12,675 bases of DNA from RH2-MAG17b sp035945515 (GTDB taxonomy: Bacteria > Acidobacteriota > Terriglobia > UBA7540): NCBI GenBank assembly GCA_035945515.1, contig DASZAE010000108.1:1-12675 (forward strand). Reading direction: 5' to 3'. The notes under the pieces are model-generated. The model did no database searches. It had not been told where the DNA came from and worked only from the letters and a program-made list of their open reading frames with translations. The translations under genes and the position numbers were made by a program. The stretch's first letter is position 1; each line of letters starts with the position of its first letter. Positions 1-6,408 of the stretch are shown one piece after another.

Positions 1-136
1 CCCTCTCCCGGTGAGTCTGTGGGACAACTCGGAGGTCGAACCTAGAATCAACAACTTACGGATGAAGCAACCCTTGTAACTTATTGATTCTTCGTCGGCA
101 AAGTTAGTTGTCCCACAGACTCCCGGTGGGAGAGGG
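1..136. repeat. Nested inverted repeat at the left edge
   Basis: Perfect 17-bp arms (13-29 and 106-122, reading GAGTCTGTGGGACAACT and its complement) are enclosed by a second pair, CCCTCTCCC at 1-9 and GGGAGAGGG at 128-136. Inside lies a third imperfect pair around AGAATCAACAACTTA and TAACTTATTGATTCT. The right flank continues with a GGGAGAGGGTGCC and GGGCGGGTGAGGGG pattern of the kind seen in dispersed intergenic repeats. The left end may extend beyond the window. No coding potential is seen; it may be a mobile hairpin element or a long terminator-like structure. Confidence 0.7.
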
Positions 137-208
137 TGCCCAACGAAGGAGGGCGGGTGAGGGGAATCGTCCCGAGGAACTTGGCGCAGGAGTAAGCTTA
201 ATATTCAT

Positions 209-346
209 ACGAACCGGATCGGCTCTTGCATCCCCTTTGTTTTGTTGCAAATGCTCCGGTTCGTCCTAAAAATCATTATAATTCCTTTGCATTCAATCCA
301 TTGCAGCGATTTTGCCCGTTTTCCCGTCCGGTTCGTTCCGGTTCGT
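209..346. repeat. Cluster of CCGGTTCGT 9-mers
   Basis: The 9-mer CCGGTTCGT occurs in direct orientation at 256-264, 328-336 and 338-346, and inverted (ACGAACCGG) at 209-217. The last two copies are 10 bp apart start to start, about one helical turn. The surrounding DNA is AT-rich compared with the rest of the window. The arrangement resembles a cluster of protein-binding half-sites, but no gene start lies close by within the window, so function is unknown. Confidence 0.55.
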
Positions 347-482
347 ATTCCTAATCTTTCTTTAGTTTCTATAACTTGCAAAAAAGTAAAACAATCCTTT
401 TTTGTGTTTTTGCTCTCTTTTCGCCTCTAACCGGCTTTGGTTCAATGGCTTACCGCAAAAGTTCATGTGCACTAACGGCCCA

Positions 483-588
483 CTGTCATGCTGAGCCCTT
501 CGGCTTCGCTCAGGGTAAACTCCGCGAAGCATCTCCATATTTCTTTGAAAATAAATACAGAGACCCTTCGCTCCGCTCAGGGTGACAG
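483..588. repeat. Dispersed intergenic repeat with imperfect inverted ends
   Basis: The ends form a 14-bp inverted repeat with two mismatches (483-496 and 575-588, CTGTCATGCTGAGC facing GCTCAGGGTGACAG). The interior carries further CTTCGCTCAGGGTAAACTCC-like words that recur, altered, at 3948-3986 and 6961-6990. This CTGTCATCCTGAGC type of word is common in intergenic repeats of acidobacterial genomes (from memory). No gene is present. Confidence 0.6.
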
Positions 589-622
589 GTGACGGTTTTG
601 TTAGCGTTCTTAGGGGACAGCA

Positions 623-639
623 CACGAACATGGTTCGTG
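623..639. promoter_or_regulatory. 17-bp perfect palindrome, operator-like
   Basis: CACGAAC and GTTCGTG are perfect 7-bp arms separated by ATG. The arm shares the core GGTTCGT with the four 9-mers at 209-346. The spacing between GAAC and GTTC is three bases, one fewer than the Gram-positive type LexA box (GAAC-N4-GTTC), so it is not called as a LexA site. No gene start follows directly. Confidence 0.35.
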
Positions 640-710
640 AGACCTCCTGTTGGCGCGTCCATCGAGTTTTGTAGTGGCGGCCAAAGCCTATACGGGCCCG
701 TTCCGTAGTG

Positions 711-780
711 CTGTAGCGGCGGCCTCTGGCCGCCGGTTTTTAATTAGTAAAAGCCGGCGGCGAGGACGCCGCCGCTACAG
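711..780. repeat. REP-like GC-rich hairpin element
   Basis: Perfect 13-bp terminal arms (711-723 CTGTAGCGGCGGC and 768-780 its complement) surround inner GCCGCCGG and CCGGCGGC arms with an AT-rich loop near 738-751. It belongs to the family also seen at 4121-4188 and 6511-6565. A degenerate piece, GTAGTGGCGGCC, sits just upstream at 671-682. Confidence 0.75.
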
Positions 781-851
781 CGCAAGCTACGTAACGCAAA
801 GTTTCGCTTCTAAAACTCTGCGGATTTTCACAGGTCCGGACGACAAGCCGC

Positions 852-935
852 GTAGCGCAGACCGCCGCCTTTGCGGTCTGCGGTCTTTGAATGCACAAAA
901 AAACCGCAGACCTCAAATACGGAGGTCTGCGCTAC
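852..935. repeat. REP-like hairpin, GTAGCGCAGAC type
   Basis: Terminal 11-bp perfect arms (852-862 GTAGCGCAGAC and 925-935 GTCTGCGCTAC) flank two inner hairpin words, CCGCCGCCTTTGCGGTCTGCGG and ACCGCAGACC. It has the same GTAGC start and GCTAC end as the GC-rich family but a different inner stem. A related stem (GCGGACC, GGTCCGC) is found inside the IS630 relic at 2523-2547. Confidence 0.65.
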
Positions 936-1099
936 AAAAAGCCTAGCACGCCACTTTGAGACTTTTGAGACAAACGGGATAAATGGGACGGTTTTTTTAT
1001 CCCAGAAGAAGCCAAGCAGAAGGCGGAGCGCGGCTTCGCGGGTGGCGCATACATCGCGCCCTTTGCGATGTGTGCGACCCGCCGTTGTAGAATGGCGGC

Positions 1100-1303
1100 A
1101 TGCCTCGCCGGCGCCACTACTAGCGTTTGAATCACGCGCATTTTCTCACGGCAAGCACTTACCGGCGCGCCAGCCTGTTTGACTCCAATCGCTTCCGCCT
1201 TCACTTTGCCCAAATCCTGGGCCAGATTCACCAGCAACAAGACTTCCGCCCCCTCAGATAGGTGCTGATGCCTGACCACTTTCACCTGCTCTTGTGGCCG
1301 TCC
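1100..1303 (+). pseudogene. REP-associated (Y1/TnpA_REP-like) transposase remnant
   Basis: Reading from ATG 1100 gives a 68-codon frame with two in-frame TAG stops (1121-1123 and 1259-1261). The surviving peptides are diagnostic: HFLTASTYRRASLFDSNRF, then LHFAQILGQIHQQQDF, then VLMPDHFHLLLWPS. The HFH motif (codons 60 and 62, 1277-1285) is the metal-binding HUH pair of Y1 single-strand transposases, and the preceding block matches the N-terminal part of REP-associated tyrosine transposases. Similarity stops at about 1303, so the C-terminal half with the catalytic tyrosine is missing. Such proteins mobilise REP hairpins, which makes this relic notable among the hairpin elements here. The gene is dead; family assignment is confident from the motifs, but exact boundaries are not. 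Confidence 0.75.
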
Positions 1304-1333
1304 GCGCTACCCTCTCCCATCCGAGAGAAGCAC

Positions 1334-2326
1334 TCAGCGCCCGGTCATCTTTAGTGCAGCTTCAGGAAGACGGGCTCCTTCGAGTTTCAGCCTGGAAGCA
1401 GCTTCGTCGATCTGCTTGAGATCGCTGTCCGTAAGCTCGACATTTACTGCCCCAAGGTTTTCGTCCAGTCGATTTAGCTTGGTGGTTCCTGGGATCGGCA
1501 CGATCCACGGTTTCTGTGCCAGCAGCCAAGCGAGCGCGACTTGCGCCGGCGTCGCGCCTTTGCGCTCCGCAACGGCCTTGACTAGGTCGACCAGAACCAT
1601 GTTGGCCTTGCGCGCCTCGGGCGAGAAGCGGGGCACCGTGTTCCGGAAGTCGGTGGGATCGAATTTCGTTTTCTCGTCAATCTTGCCCGTGAGGAACCCG
1701 GCACCCAGCGGGCTGAACGGCACGAATCCGATACCAAGCTCCTCCAGAGTCGGCAGAAGCTCGGCCTCCGGGCCACGCCAGAAGAGAGAGTATTCGCTTT
1801 GCACTGCGGCGACCGGTTGGACCGCGTGCGCTCGGCGGATGGTCTGAACCCCGGCCTCCGACAAGCCGAAGTGTCTCACCTTGCCTTCAGCAATCAGCTC
1901 TTTGATCGCGCCTGCCACATCCTCGATCGGCACGTCAGGATCAACGCGGTGCTGATAGAAGAGGTCGATGTGATCGGTCCGCAGGCGCTTCAGGCTAGCG
2001 TCCGCCACAAGTTTGATATGTTCGGGCCGGCTATTGGTCCCGCCACTGCGCTTGCCCGTCGCAAGATCGATGTCGAAGCCAAACTTTGTGGCAATCACCA
2101 CCTTGTCGCGAATCGGCTGAAGCGCCTCGCCCAATAGCACTTCGTTCACGAACGGCCCATAGGCTTCGGCCGTATCGAAGAGGGTCACGCCACGGTCATG
2201 CGCTTTACGGATCAACTGAATCATCTCGCCCTTGTCGGCAGGCGGACCATAGGCCGAGGTCATACTCATGCAGCCGAGCCCAAGAGCCGAGACTTCGAGA
2301 TTTTGTCCGAGAGTACAGATTTGCAT
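1334..2326 (-). CDS. Aldo/keto reductase
   Basis: A 330-aa NAD(P)H-dependent oxidoreductase of the aldo/keto reductase superfamily, expected to be a cytosolic TIM barrel reducing aldehydes or ketones. The catalytic tetrad is visible: D51 and Y56 in FDTAEAYG, K81 in VIATKFGF, and H126 in DLFYQHRVD. The family signatures GLGCMSMTSAYG near the N terminus and the cofactor-binding segment VPIPGTTKLNRLDENLGA near residues 277-294 are also present, and the length is normal. ATG 2326 is chosen because AAGGAG lies six bases upstream. The gene stands alone between the dead transposase relics, so context gives no clue to the substrate. It resembles the YakC/AKR13-like general-purpose reductases; the substrate cannot be assigned. 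Confidence 0.96.
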   Translation of the reverse strand: MQICTLGQNLEVSALGLGCMSMTSAYGPPADKGEMIQLIRKAHDRGVTLFDTAEAYGPFVNEVLLGEALQPIRDKVVIATKFGFDIDLATGKRSGGTNSRPEHIKLVADASLKRLRTDHIDLFYQHRVDPDVPIEDVAGAIKELIAEGKVRHFGLSEAGVQTIRRAHAVQPVAAVQSEYSLFWRGPEAELLPTLEELGIGFVPFSPLGAGFLTGKIDEKTKFDPTDFRNTVPRFSPEARKANMVLVDLVKAVAERKGATPAQVALAWLLAQKPWIVPIPGTTKLNRLDENLGAVNVELTDSDLKQIDEAASRLKLEGARLPEAALKMTGR

Positions 2327-2361
2327 TGCTTCTCCTTTGTGCTGTATGTGGCCTTCCTCTC

Positions 2362-2506
2362 CTAGTGTAGTGCGTCTAACGCTTCTTTACATTGGGCGAC
2401 CCTGGTCAGAATGGGTTCGACCGGGGCACTCCAGACGAAGATGCGCGGGTTGTGATTATAGCCATCGATGTAATCGCCGTGGCCTGGATCAGTTCCTCCA
2501 CGTTGT
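2362..2506 (-). pseudogene. IS630-family transposase, C-terminal remnant
   Basis: Read on the minus strand, the frame ending at the TAG complementary to 2362-2364 encodes DYIDGYNHNPRIFVWSAP followed by VEPILTRVAQCKEALDALH, the characteristic C terminus of IS630 (Tc1/mariner-like DDE) transposases. Just upstream, NVEELIQA, the preceding conserved block, lies in a different frame, so a one-base deletion (or equivalent) occurred near 2480. Further upstream the reading is broken by the hairpin at 2523-2547. No start, catalytic DDE residues or insertion-sequence ends are recognisable. It is the dead tail of an insertion sequence. Confidence 0.75.
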
Positions 2507-2522
2507 GGCACGAGCAAATAGC

Positions 2523-2547
2523 GCGGACCGCCGCCTTTGTGGTCCGC
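2523..2547. repeat. Short hairpin repeat next to the IS630 relic
   Basis: GCGGACC at 2523-2529 and GGTCCGC at 2541-2547 form a perfect 7-bp stem with an 11-base loop. The left part, GACCGCCGCCTTTG, is shared with the hairpin at 852-935 (positions 860-873). It appears to sit in or next to the decayed transposase. Confidence 0.55.
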
Positions 2548-2633
2548 GGCTTTTCGCCCGGAGTGGCGACGATCCAGCCTGCGATATTCATAGCCTTATG
2601 ATGCCTACTGGACGCATTGATGACAGGCCGCGG

Positions 2634-3819
2634 TTAATTGGGTGAAGGCGTTTCTACATGGTCAATAACAAGGACCTCGGCTGGCGCTTTGGTGGGTTTC
2701 AGTCTCAATCCAAGTTGCTTCTGTATCGCGGTGAACAGGCCCGGAGGCGCATCGGAAGTGTTGGCGGCGGGCGCGCTTAGATTGTTGGCCGCGGGGCCGT
2801 TGGCATTGTTGGCCGGGGGCGGGACTCTAACTCCCATACCTCCGAACTGCGATTCGTCGGACGTCCACTTCAGGGTGAAGTCGTATCTTCCGGAGAGTCC
2901 CGTTTGATCCACCACGGGCCGGTCGAGGACGGCGCTTTGCATCACGCCGGCAAAGTCCGCCATGGTTGCATTCCGTACATTCAACACCGCAGGCTGGATA
3001 CTGGTGAAACCCAGGCCAGGAAGGCCGTTCGGGTCACCTTGGCTTTTGGTCAGCTTTGGCCCATCCTTCCCAACGGTGATGGCGTAGACCGAGAGATCTT
3101 GCTTTTCCTTGTGGAATTTGAGCTGAAAACGGTCTGCCAACAACTTCTGAATCATAATCTTCCATTGATGCTCGTTGGGTTGGCCCTCCCCAGCAGGTTC
3201 CGCCAGGAGATCGTATTTGTCGGTTCTCATCCAGGCCGGTCCACCAACGATTTGCTTTTGTTGAATCCCGTAGGTGAAGGTCATTATATCGTCGAGAGTC
3301 GTATTGAGCGTGTAAAACCGGCGGCCCCTTACCGTAAATGCTTTGCCGGGCCTTCCGGGCTTGCTCGGTTTGATCGTAGCGACTTCAAAGGAAGGATTAG
3401 CGTTCGCCGGCATCGGTTTCAGGCGGGGCGGGGGAGGCGGAATCGTCCAGGCTGTTTCGGGGGTGGCGCGCGTGAGGTTCAGTGTTAGCGGGTGCGACCC
3501 CTGGGTCCAGGTCCCCGTAATGGCGGTCGCGTCCCGATTTAGGTTTCCCTGGTAAGTGCCGCCAATCGCGGGGACGTTTATAGTTACGGCGGAGCCTTTC
3601 AGAGTGGCGCTGGCGGATATGCCTTGCCCGCCTTGATCGATGCTGTACAAAACGGCTTGCAAGGCGTCAGTTTCGGTTACCGAGACCTTGATGACAATCC
3701 GCAGATCTCTCCCCGGGGGTATGCAGCGTGCCCTGCCACGCGCCGGTTATATTCTGAGCGAACAGCGCGCTTCCCGATAACACGGCAAGAGCGAGCATCC
3801 ACAGCGCCAAACGCTTCAT
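2634..3819 (-). CDS. TIGR03435 family secreted protein, apparent frameshift
   Basis: Correcting one extra base gives a 394-aa protein. ATG 3819 has AGGAG seven bases upstream and begins a signal peptide (MKRLALWMLALAVL, cleavage near residue 21), followed by NITGAWQGTLHTPG. The second part continues in another frame with DLRIVIKVSVTETDALQAV, a proline-rich linker near residues 127-135, then FEVATIKPSKPG (from about residue 144), which opens the TIGR03435 domain. Later motifs include GRRFYTLNTTLDDIMTFTYG and DRPVVDQTGLSGRYDF. The two frames join if one G of the minus-strand run CCCCCGGGG (3711-3719) is removed. TIGR03435 is a family of unknown function expanded in Acidobacteria. The break is either a real mutation or a homopolymer error; without correction only 2634-3662 is a long open frame, lacking the export signal. 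A TACAAT box lies at 3845-3850 (minus), without a clear -35. Confidence 0.85.
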
Positions 3820-3934
3820 GACCGGTCTCCTGGCTAGTAGGGTCATTGTACTTTGTTTCCGACCGGCTAGATACTGGAACATGCTGCTCAAGCAACGGAC
3901 AGGGGCGCACCGCCGCCATTGCGATCCGCGTCTT

Positions 3935-4116
3935 GTAGCGCTGGCATTCCTTCGCGGAGTTTACCGTGAGCCTCTTAGCTCAGAGCGGGTAGCGGGTAGC
4001 CACGGCACGATCTGTGTGCCATGGGCCGTTGCATGGGGCAAAAGAAAAGCCCACGGCACACAGATCGTGCCGTGGCTACCCACTGCCGGCAAAAGCCGCC
4101 GGGACGGCGACGGTCA
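3935..4116. repeat. Composite repeat, copy A
   Basis: The left part (3935-3986, from GTAGCG through GGCATTCCTTCGCGGAG and TTTACCGTGAGCC to GCTCAGAGCG) matches the complement of 6952-7002 with few mismatches. The right part (4083-4116, CTGCCGGCAAAAGCCGCCGG onward) matches 4750-4783 and the complement of 6884-6918. The centres of copies A and B differ: here it is the long hairpin at 3994-4081, so an element was inserted or the centre was exchanged. Confidence 0.65.
3994..4081. repeat. Long near-perfect hairpin, 32-bp arms
   Basis: Arms 3994-4025 and 4050-4081 are complementary over 32 bp with one mismatch (A4021 against the base pairing with it) around a 24-base loop. The arms begin GGGTAGCCACGGCACGATC. 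A decayed relative with the same GGTAxCCACGG outer arms lies at 4610-4687. No T-tract follows, so it is better seen as a mobile hairpin than a terminator. Confidence 0.8.
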
Positions 4117-4120
4117 TTGG

Positions 4121-4188
4121 CTGTAGCGGCGGCCGCAGGCCGCCGGATTTTAAGTGTAAAGACCGGCGGCCAGAGGCCGCCGCTACAG
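4121..4188. repeat. REP-like GC-rich hairpin element
   Basis: Perfect 14-bp terminal arms (4121-4134 CTGTAGCGGCGGCC and 4175-4188) enclose inner GGCCGCCGG and CCGGCGGCC arms and an AT-rich loop. To its right, 4191-4219 (TTGTCGTCACTATAATTTG then TAATCCTCA) is nearly the right terminal repeat of the 6480-6597 element; the matching left terminal repeat is absent, so this is a half copy. Confidence 0.75.
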
Positions 4189-4282
4189 CATTTGTCGTCA
4201 CTATAATTTGTAATCCTCAATAGAAGCAAACGCAGAAGAGCCGCGGACCGCAAGAGCCGCCGGGACGGCGGCGCTACATCGG

Positions 4283-4468
4283 TCATGAATCGGACGGTTC
4301 AGTCGCGGCGCGATGTCCTGGAAACTCCTTGTTGTGTTCTTCGGCATCGACCAAGGCTTGCCGGGCGGCATCGTCTCCCGTCCGGAAGGGGCCTTTCCAT
4401 CCTTCCATGCCGTGCATCACGTTGGGGCAATAGGCGTAATAGGTTTTCGTGGTTGAAGTGCTTATCAT
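4283..4468 (-). CDS. Small hypothetical protein, 61 aa
   Basis: Not recognised as a named family. The frame starts at ATG 4468 with GGGAGG ten bases upstream, a slightly long but usable spacing. The protein reads like a folded small domain rather than a chance frame: KTYYAYCPNVMHGMEGWKGP, then FRTGDDAARQALVDAEEHNK and FPGH, with aromatic, glycine and helix-forming blocks in a sensible order. It has a single Cys, two or three His, no signal peptide and no membrane segment. It lies alone between repeat clusters. It could be a small stress or regulatory protein of the type with a YxAYC start and a D-xx-H-N helix, but no function can be assigned, and it could still be spurious. Confidence 0.5.
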   Translation of the reverse strand: MISTSTTKTYYAYCPNVMHGMEGWKGPFRTGDDAARQALVDAEEHNKEFPGHRAATEPSDS

Positions 4469-4609
4469 AAACTATAGGCCTCCCAACCCATCTAAAATGC
4501 GGCGGCGCATGATTCGAAAACGCCCGCACGATACGTACACCATTTAGATGTGGCACCGCGCGGGGACGAGGCAGGTTTTTGAACTTTTCGCCGCGCGGAG
4601 CGGGTAGCG

Positions 4610-4687
4610 GGTAACCACGGTCAGTGCCTTTCTGACCGTGGATTCTTGAAAAGGCCCACACTCAGGAAAGCACTGAGCGTGGCTACC
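4610..4687. repeat. Double hairpin repeat related to 3994-4081
   Basis: An inner perfect hairpin (4615-4624 CCACGGTCAG with 4632-4641, 7-base loop) is nested beside an outer imperfect pair, in which GGTAACCACGGTCAGTGCC at 4610 faces the complement ending GGCTACC at 4687 with about four mismatches. The preceding words GCGGGTAGCGGGTA (4600-4613) are identical to those before the 3994-4081 hairpin, marking a common origin. Confidence 0.65.
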
Positions 4688-4719
4688 ACTTTGGCGGAAG
4701 GGGATGAAGCAAGAGCGCC

Positions 4720-4783
4720 GGTATTCCTTCGCTGCGCTCAGGACAGGCTCTGCCGGCAAAAGCCGCCGGGACGGCGGCGCTAC
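4720..4783. repeat. Composite repeat, partial copy C
   Basis: Contains GGTATTCCTTCGC, GCTCAGGACAGGC and, from 4750 to 4783, the CTGCCGGCAAAAGCCGCCGG word ending GGCGCTAC. The same order is seen on the complement of 6884-6940. The last part is repeated at 4083-4116 and 4254-4276. Confidence 0.6.
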
Positions 4784-4789
4784 CTTGGG

Positions 4790-5947
4790 TTAGCCCGCGA
4801 CGGCATTGAGCGCGGGGCTGAGCACGGCTCCGGCTGCTTCGCGCGCCGGCGCGGTGACTTCAGCGAGCATGGCGGCAACGTACCGGACTTGTTCCACGTT
4901 CATTTCGGGAAAGAGAGGCAGGCTGAAGCATTGTTCAGCAGCCCGCTCCGCGCAGGGCAGGGAGCCAGCGCGGTAGCCTAGCGCCGCGTAAGGCTTCTGC
5001 AGATGCACGGGACGGGGATAGTGGATGGCAGTCTGCACGCCGCGCTTTTCAAGCTCCTGGCGCACGAAGTCGCGGTCTTCCGCATAGGCCACGAAGAGAT
5101 GGTAGACGCTTTCAGACTGCGGATCGTCCTCGGGCAGTCCCACCGCAACGCCGGAGAGCAGATTGCGGTAAATGTGCGCCAGCGACTGGCGCTTCGCCGT
5201 CCACTCGTCCAGACGCTTGAGCTTGATGCGCAGCACCGCGCCCTGGAATCCGTCCATGCGGTAGTTGTAGCCGACGTAGTCGTGGAAATACCGCTTGGAC
5301 TGGCCGTGGTCGCGCAGCGACCGGGCAAGATGGGCAAGCTGGTCGTCGTTGGTGGTCAAGGCGCCGCCCTCGCCGTAGGCGCCAAGGTTTTTACCCGGAT
5401 AAAAACTGAATGCCGACGCCAGCCCCACGCTGCCCACACGCCGGCTTTTGTAAATCGCGCCGTGCGCCTGGCAGGCGTCCTCGATCACAGGGAGGCCATG
5501 GCGCTGTGCAATCGCCATGATGGGATCAAGATCAGCAGGGCGGCCGTAGAGGTGCACCGGCAAAATGGCTTTCGTTCGAGGCGTGATGGCTTGCGCGATC
5601 AGATCAGGATCGATATTCGCGGTTCGCGGGTCGATGTCCACAAACACTGGCCGCGCGCCGGTATAAGAGATTGCCTCCGCCGTAGCAATAAACGTGTTCG
5701 CGGTAGTGATGACCTCGTCGCCGGGTCCGACTCCGGCGCCTAGCAGCGCCAAGTGCAGCGCGCTCGTGCCGGAATTCAGGGCCACGCAATGCTTCACGCC
5801 GCAATAGGCGGCGAATTCCTGCTCGAATTGGGCGACCTCATCGCCAAGAATAAACGAGGTATTCTGGCACACGCGGTCGAGCGCAAGCAAAACATCATCG
5901 CGCAGGCAGGCGTACTGAGCTTTCAGGTCAAAATAAGGCACTTTCAT
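4790..5947 (-). CDS. DegT/DnrJ/EryC1/StrS family aminotransferase
   Basis: A 385-aa PLP-dependent sugar aminotransferase, expected in the cytosol to convert a nucleotide keto-sugar into an amino-sugar for surface polysaccharide, with glutamate the usual amino donor. Visible features are VPYFDLKAQY at the N terminus, NSGTSALHLALLGAGVGPGD (cofactor phosphate region, residues 58-77), IEDACQAHGA with D157 contacting the pyridine nitrogen, the Schiff-base lysine K186 in SFYPGKNLGAYGEGG, and NYRMDGFQGAVL. Length is normal. ATG 5947 is chosen over an upstream in-frame GTG (5962) because GAGGGG lies seven bases before it and would overlap the GTG. It follows the small secreted-protein gene by 77 bp on the same strand and is probably cotranscribed. 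The exact sugar substrate is not determinable. Confidence 0.95.
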   Translation of the reverse strand: MKVPYFDLKAQYACLRDDVLLALDRVCQNTSFILGDEVAQFEQEFAAYCGVKHCVALNSGTSALHLALLGAGVGPGDEVITTANTFIATAEAISYTGARPVFVDIDPRTANIDPDLIAQAITPRTKAILPVHLYGRPADLDPIMAIAQRHGLPVIEDACQAHGAIYKSRRVGSVGLASAFSFYPGKNLGAYGEGGALTTNDDQLAHLARSLRDHGQSKRYFHDYVGYNYRMDGFQGAVLRIKLKRLDEWTAKRQSLAHIYRNLLSGVAVGLPEDDPQSESVYHLFVAYAEDRDFVRQELEKRGVQTAIHYPRPVHLQKPYAALGYRAGSLPCAERAAEQCFSLPLFPEMNVEQVRYVAAMLAEVTAPAREAAGAVLSPALNAVAG

Positions 5948-5984
5948 GCGTAATCCCCTCACGTCGTGTGGTAAATGTTATTGC

Positions 5985-6008
5985 AGTGGCGGCCTCTGAC
6001 CGCCGTTG
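5985..6008. repeat. Short GC-rich hairpin between two genes
   Basis: GGCGG and CCGCC arms around CCTCTGA, flanked by GCAGT and GTTGC, form a small degenerate relative of the GC-rich hairpins. It lies between the secreted-protein gene and the aminotransferase gene and might affect relative expression of the two. Confidence 0.4.
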
Positions 6009-6024
6009 CAATTAAAGACCGCTG

Positions 6025-6369
6025 CTAAAGCGCAAGCCGGATAATCTTGAATCGCGCGCCCACCCCTAGGCAAACTGCGGCTGCGAGCAATTCGATCGAG
6101 GTGGAAGGAACGCTGCCGCCCTCCGAGGCCGGTACCGGCGGATGAAGCGCGAGCGCGCGCGAAGAGCTTACGCTGATCCAACCGAGCGATCCGTTTGCAA
6201 TAGATGAAGCTGACCCGGTGTTTGCCAATCCCCCAAGGCTTCCTACAGAATAAAGAGAATTTGAGATGAGCCTATTGGCGGGGATATTGGATATGCCGTC
6301 CCCAAGCATGGCCATTGGAAGGAGGAAAAAAATCAAGAGCAATACGAGCACAAATTGATTGACCCTCAT
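6025..6369 (-). CDS. Small secreted protein with sorting-tail-like C terminus
   Basis: A 114-aa protein of no recognised family. Residues 6-22 form a strong hydrophobic signal segment (FVLVLLLIFFLLPMAML) with probable cleavage before GDGIS. The mature part is Ser/Gly/Asn-rich and of low complexity. The C terminus has EGGSVPSTS (83-91), a short hydrophobic run LLAAAVCLGVGA (94-105), then basic RFKIIR (106-111). This order (short Pro-containing motif, hydrophobic stretch, basic end) is that of PEP-CTERM-type exosortase substrates, but the PEP motif itself is absent and the helix is short. ATG 6369 has GAGGGG five bases upstream; the GTG at 6372 would be too close to it. A sigma70-type promoter lies upstream, and the aminotransferase gene follows. 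Alternatively a simple small membrane or surface protein, or a shortened relic of a longer exported protein. Confidence 0.65.
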   Translation of the reverse strand: MRVNQFVLVLLLIFFLLPMAMLGDGISNIPANRLISNSLYSVGSLGGLANTGSASSIANGSLGWISVSSSRALALHPPVPASEGGSVPSTSIELLAAAVCLGVGARFKIIRLAL

Positions 6370-6408
6370 CACGTCCCCTCGCTGAGTAATCGAATCCTTC
6401 CTGATCCA

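Larger units (their letters stand above)
137..1099. other. Gene-free repeat-rich stretch
   Basis: No convincing gene is present. Short open frames here have no recognisable protein features and cross obvious hairpin repeats. The stretch contains the CCGGTTCGT cluster, the element at 483-588, the palindrome at 623-639, and the hairpins at 711-780 and 852-935. Positions 1041-1086 hold a further imperfect hairpin, in which GGCGCATACATCGC faces GCGATGTGTGCG and both are flanked by CGGGT and ACCCG. That hairpin lies just before the transposase relic. Confidence 0.6.
3820..4282. other. Intergenic stretch built of repeats
   Basis: No gene is seen. Positions 3935-4116 form a composite repeat whose outer parts recur in reverse at 6884-7002, with the 3994-4081 hairpin occupying its centre. 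The GC-rich hairpin at 4121-4188 follows, with a half terminal repeat at 4191-4219. At 4254-4276 there is a further GCCGCCGGGACGGCGGCGCT word identical to part of the 4750-4783 repeat. Confidence 0.6.
4469..4789. other. Intergenic stretch with repeats
   Basis: No gene is seen. Contents are the 4610-4687 double hairpin and the 4720-4783 repeat, with GCGCGGGGACG and CCGCGCGG words near 4558-4599. No clear rho-independent terminator for the aminotransferase gene ending at 4790 is visible; the GC-rich 4750-4783 stem directly after its stop could slow transcription. Confidence 0.5.

Noticed and set aside
242..631. Overlapping small frames on both strands
   Set aside because: They cross the 9-mer cluster and the 483-588 repeat, lack ribosome sites and show low-complexity or repeat-derived peptides.
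623..639. LexA (SOS) box
   Set aside because: The GAAC and GTTC halves are separated by three bases instead of four, and no SOS gene is adjacent.
932..1285. 117-aa minus-strand protein
   Set aside because: It is the antisense shadow of the REP-associated transposase relic plus a hairpin repeat.
2904..3488. 194-aa plus-strand protein
   Set aside because: It is antisense to the TIGR03435 coding sequence, with no recognisable family and no ribosome site.
5003..5743. 246-aa plus-strand protein
   Set aside because: It lies antisense to the well-supported aminotransferase and has no domain signature of its own.
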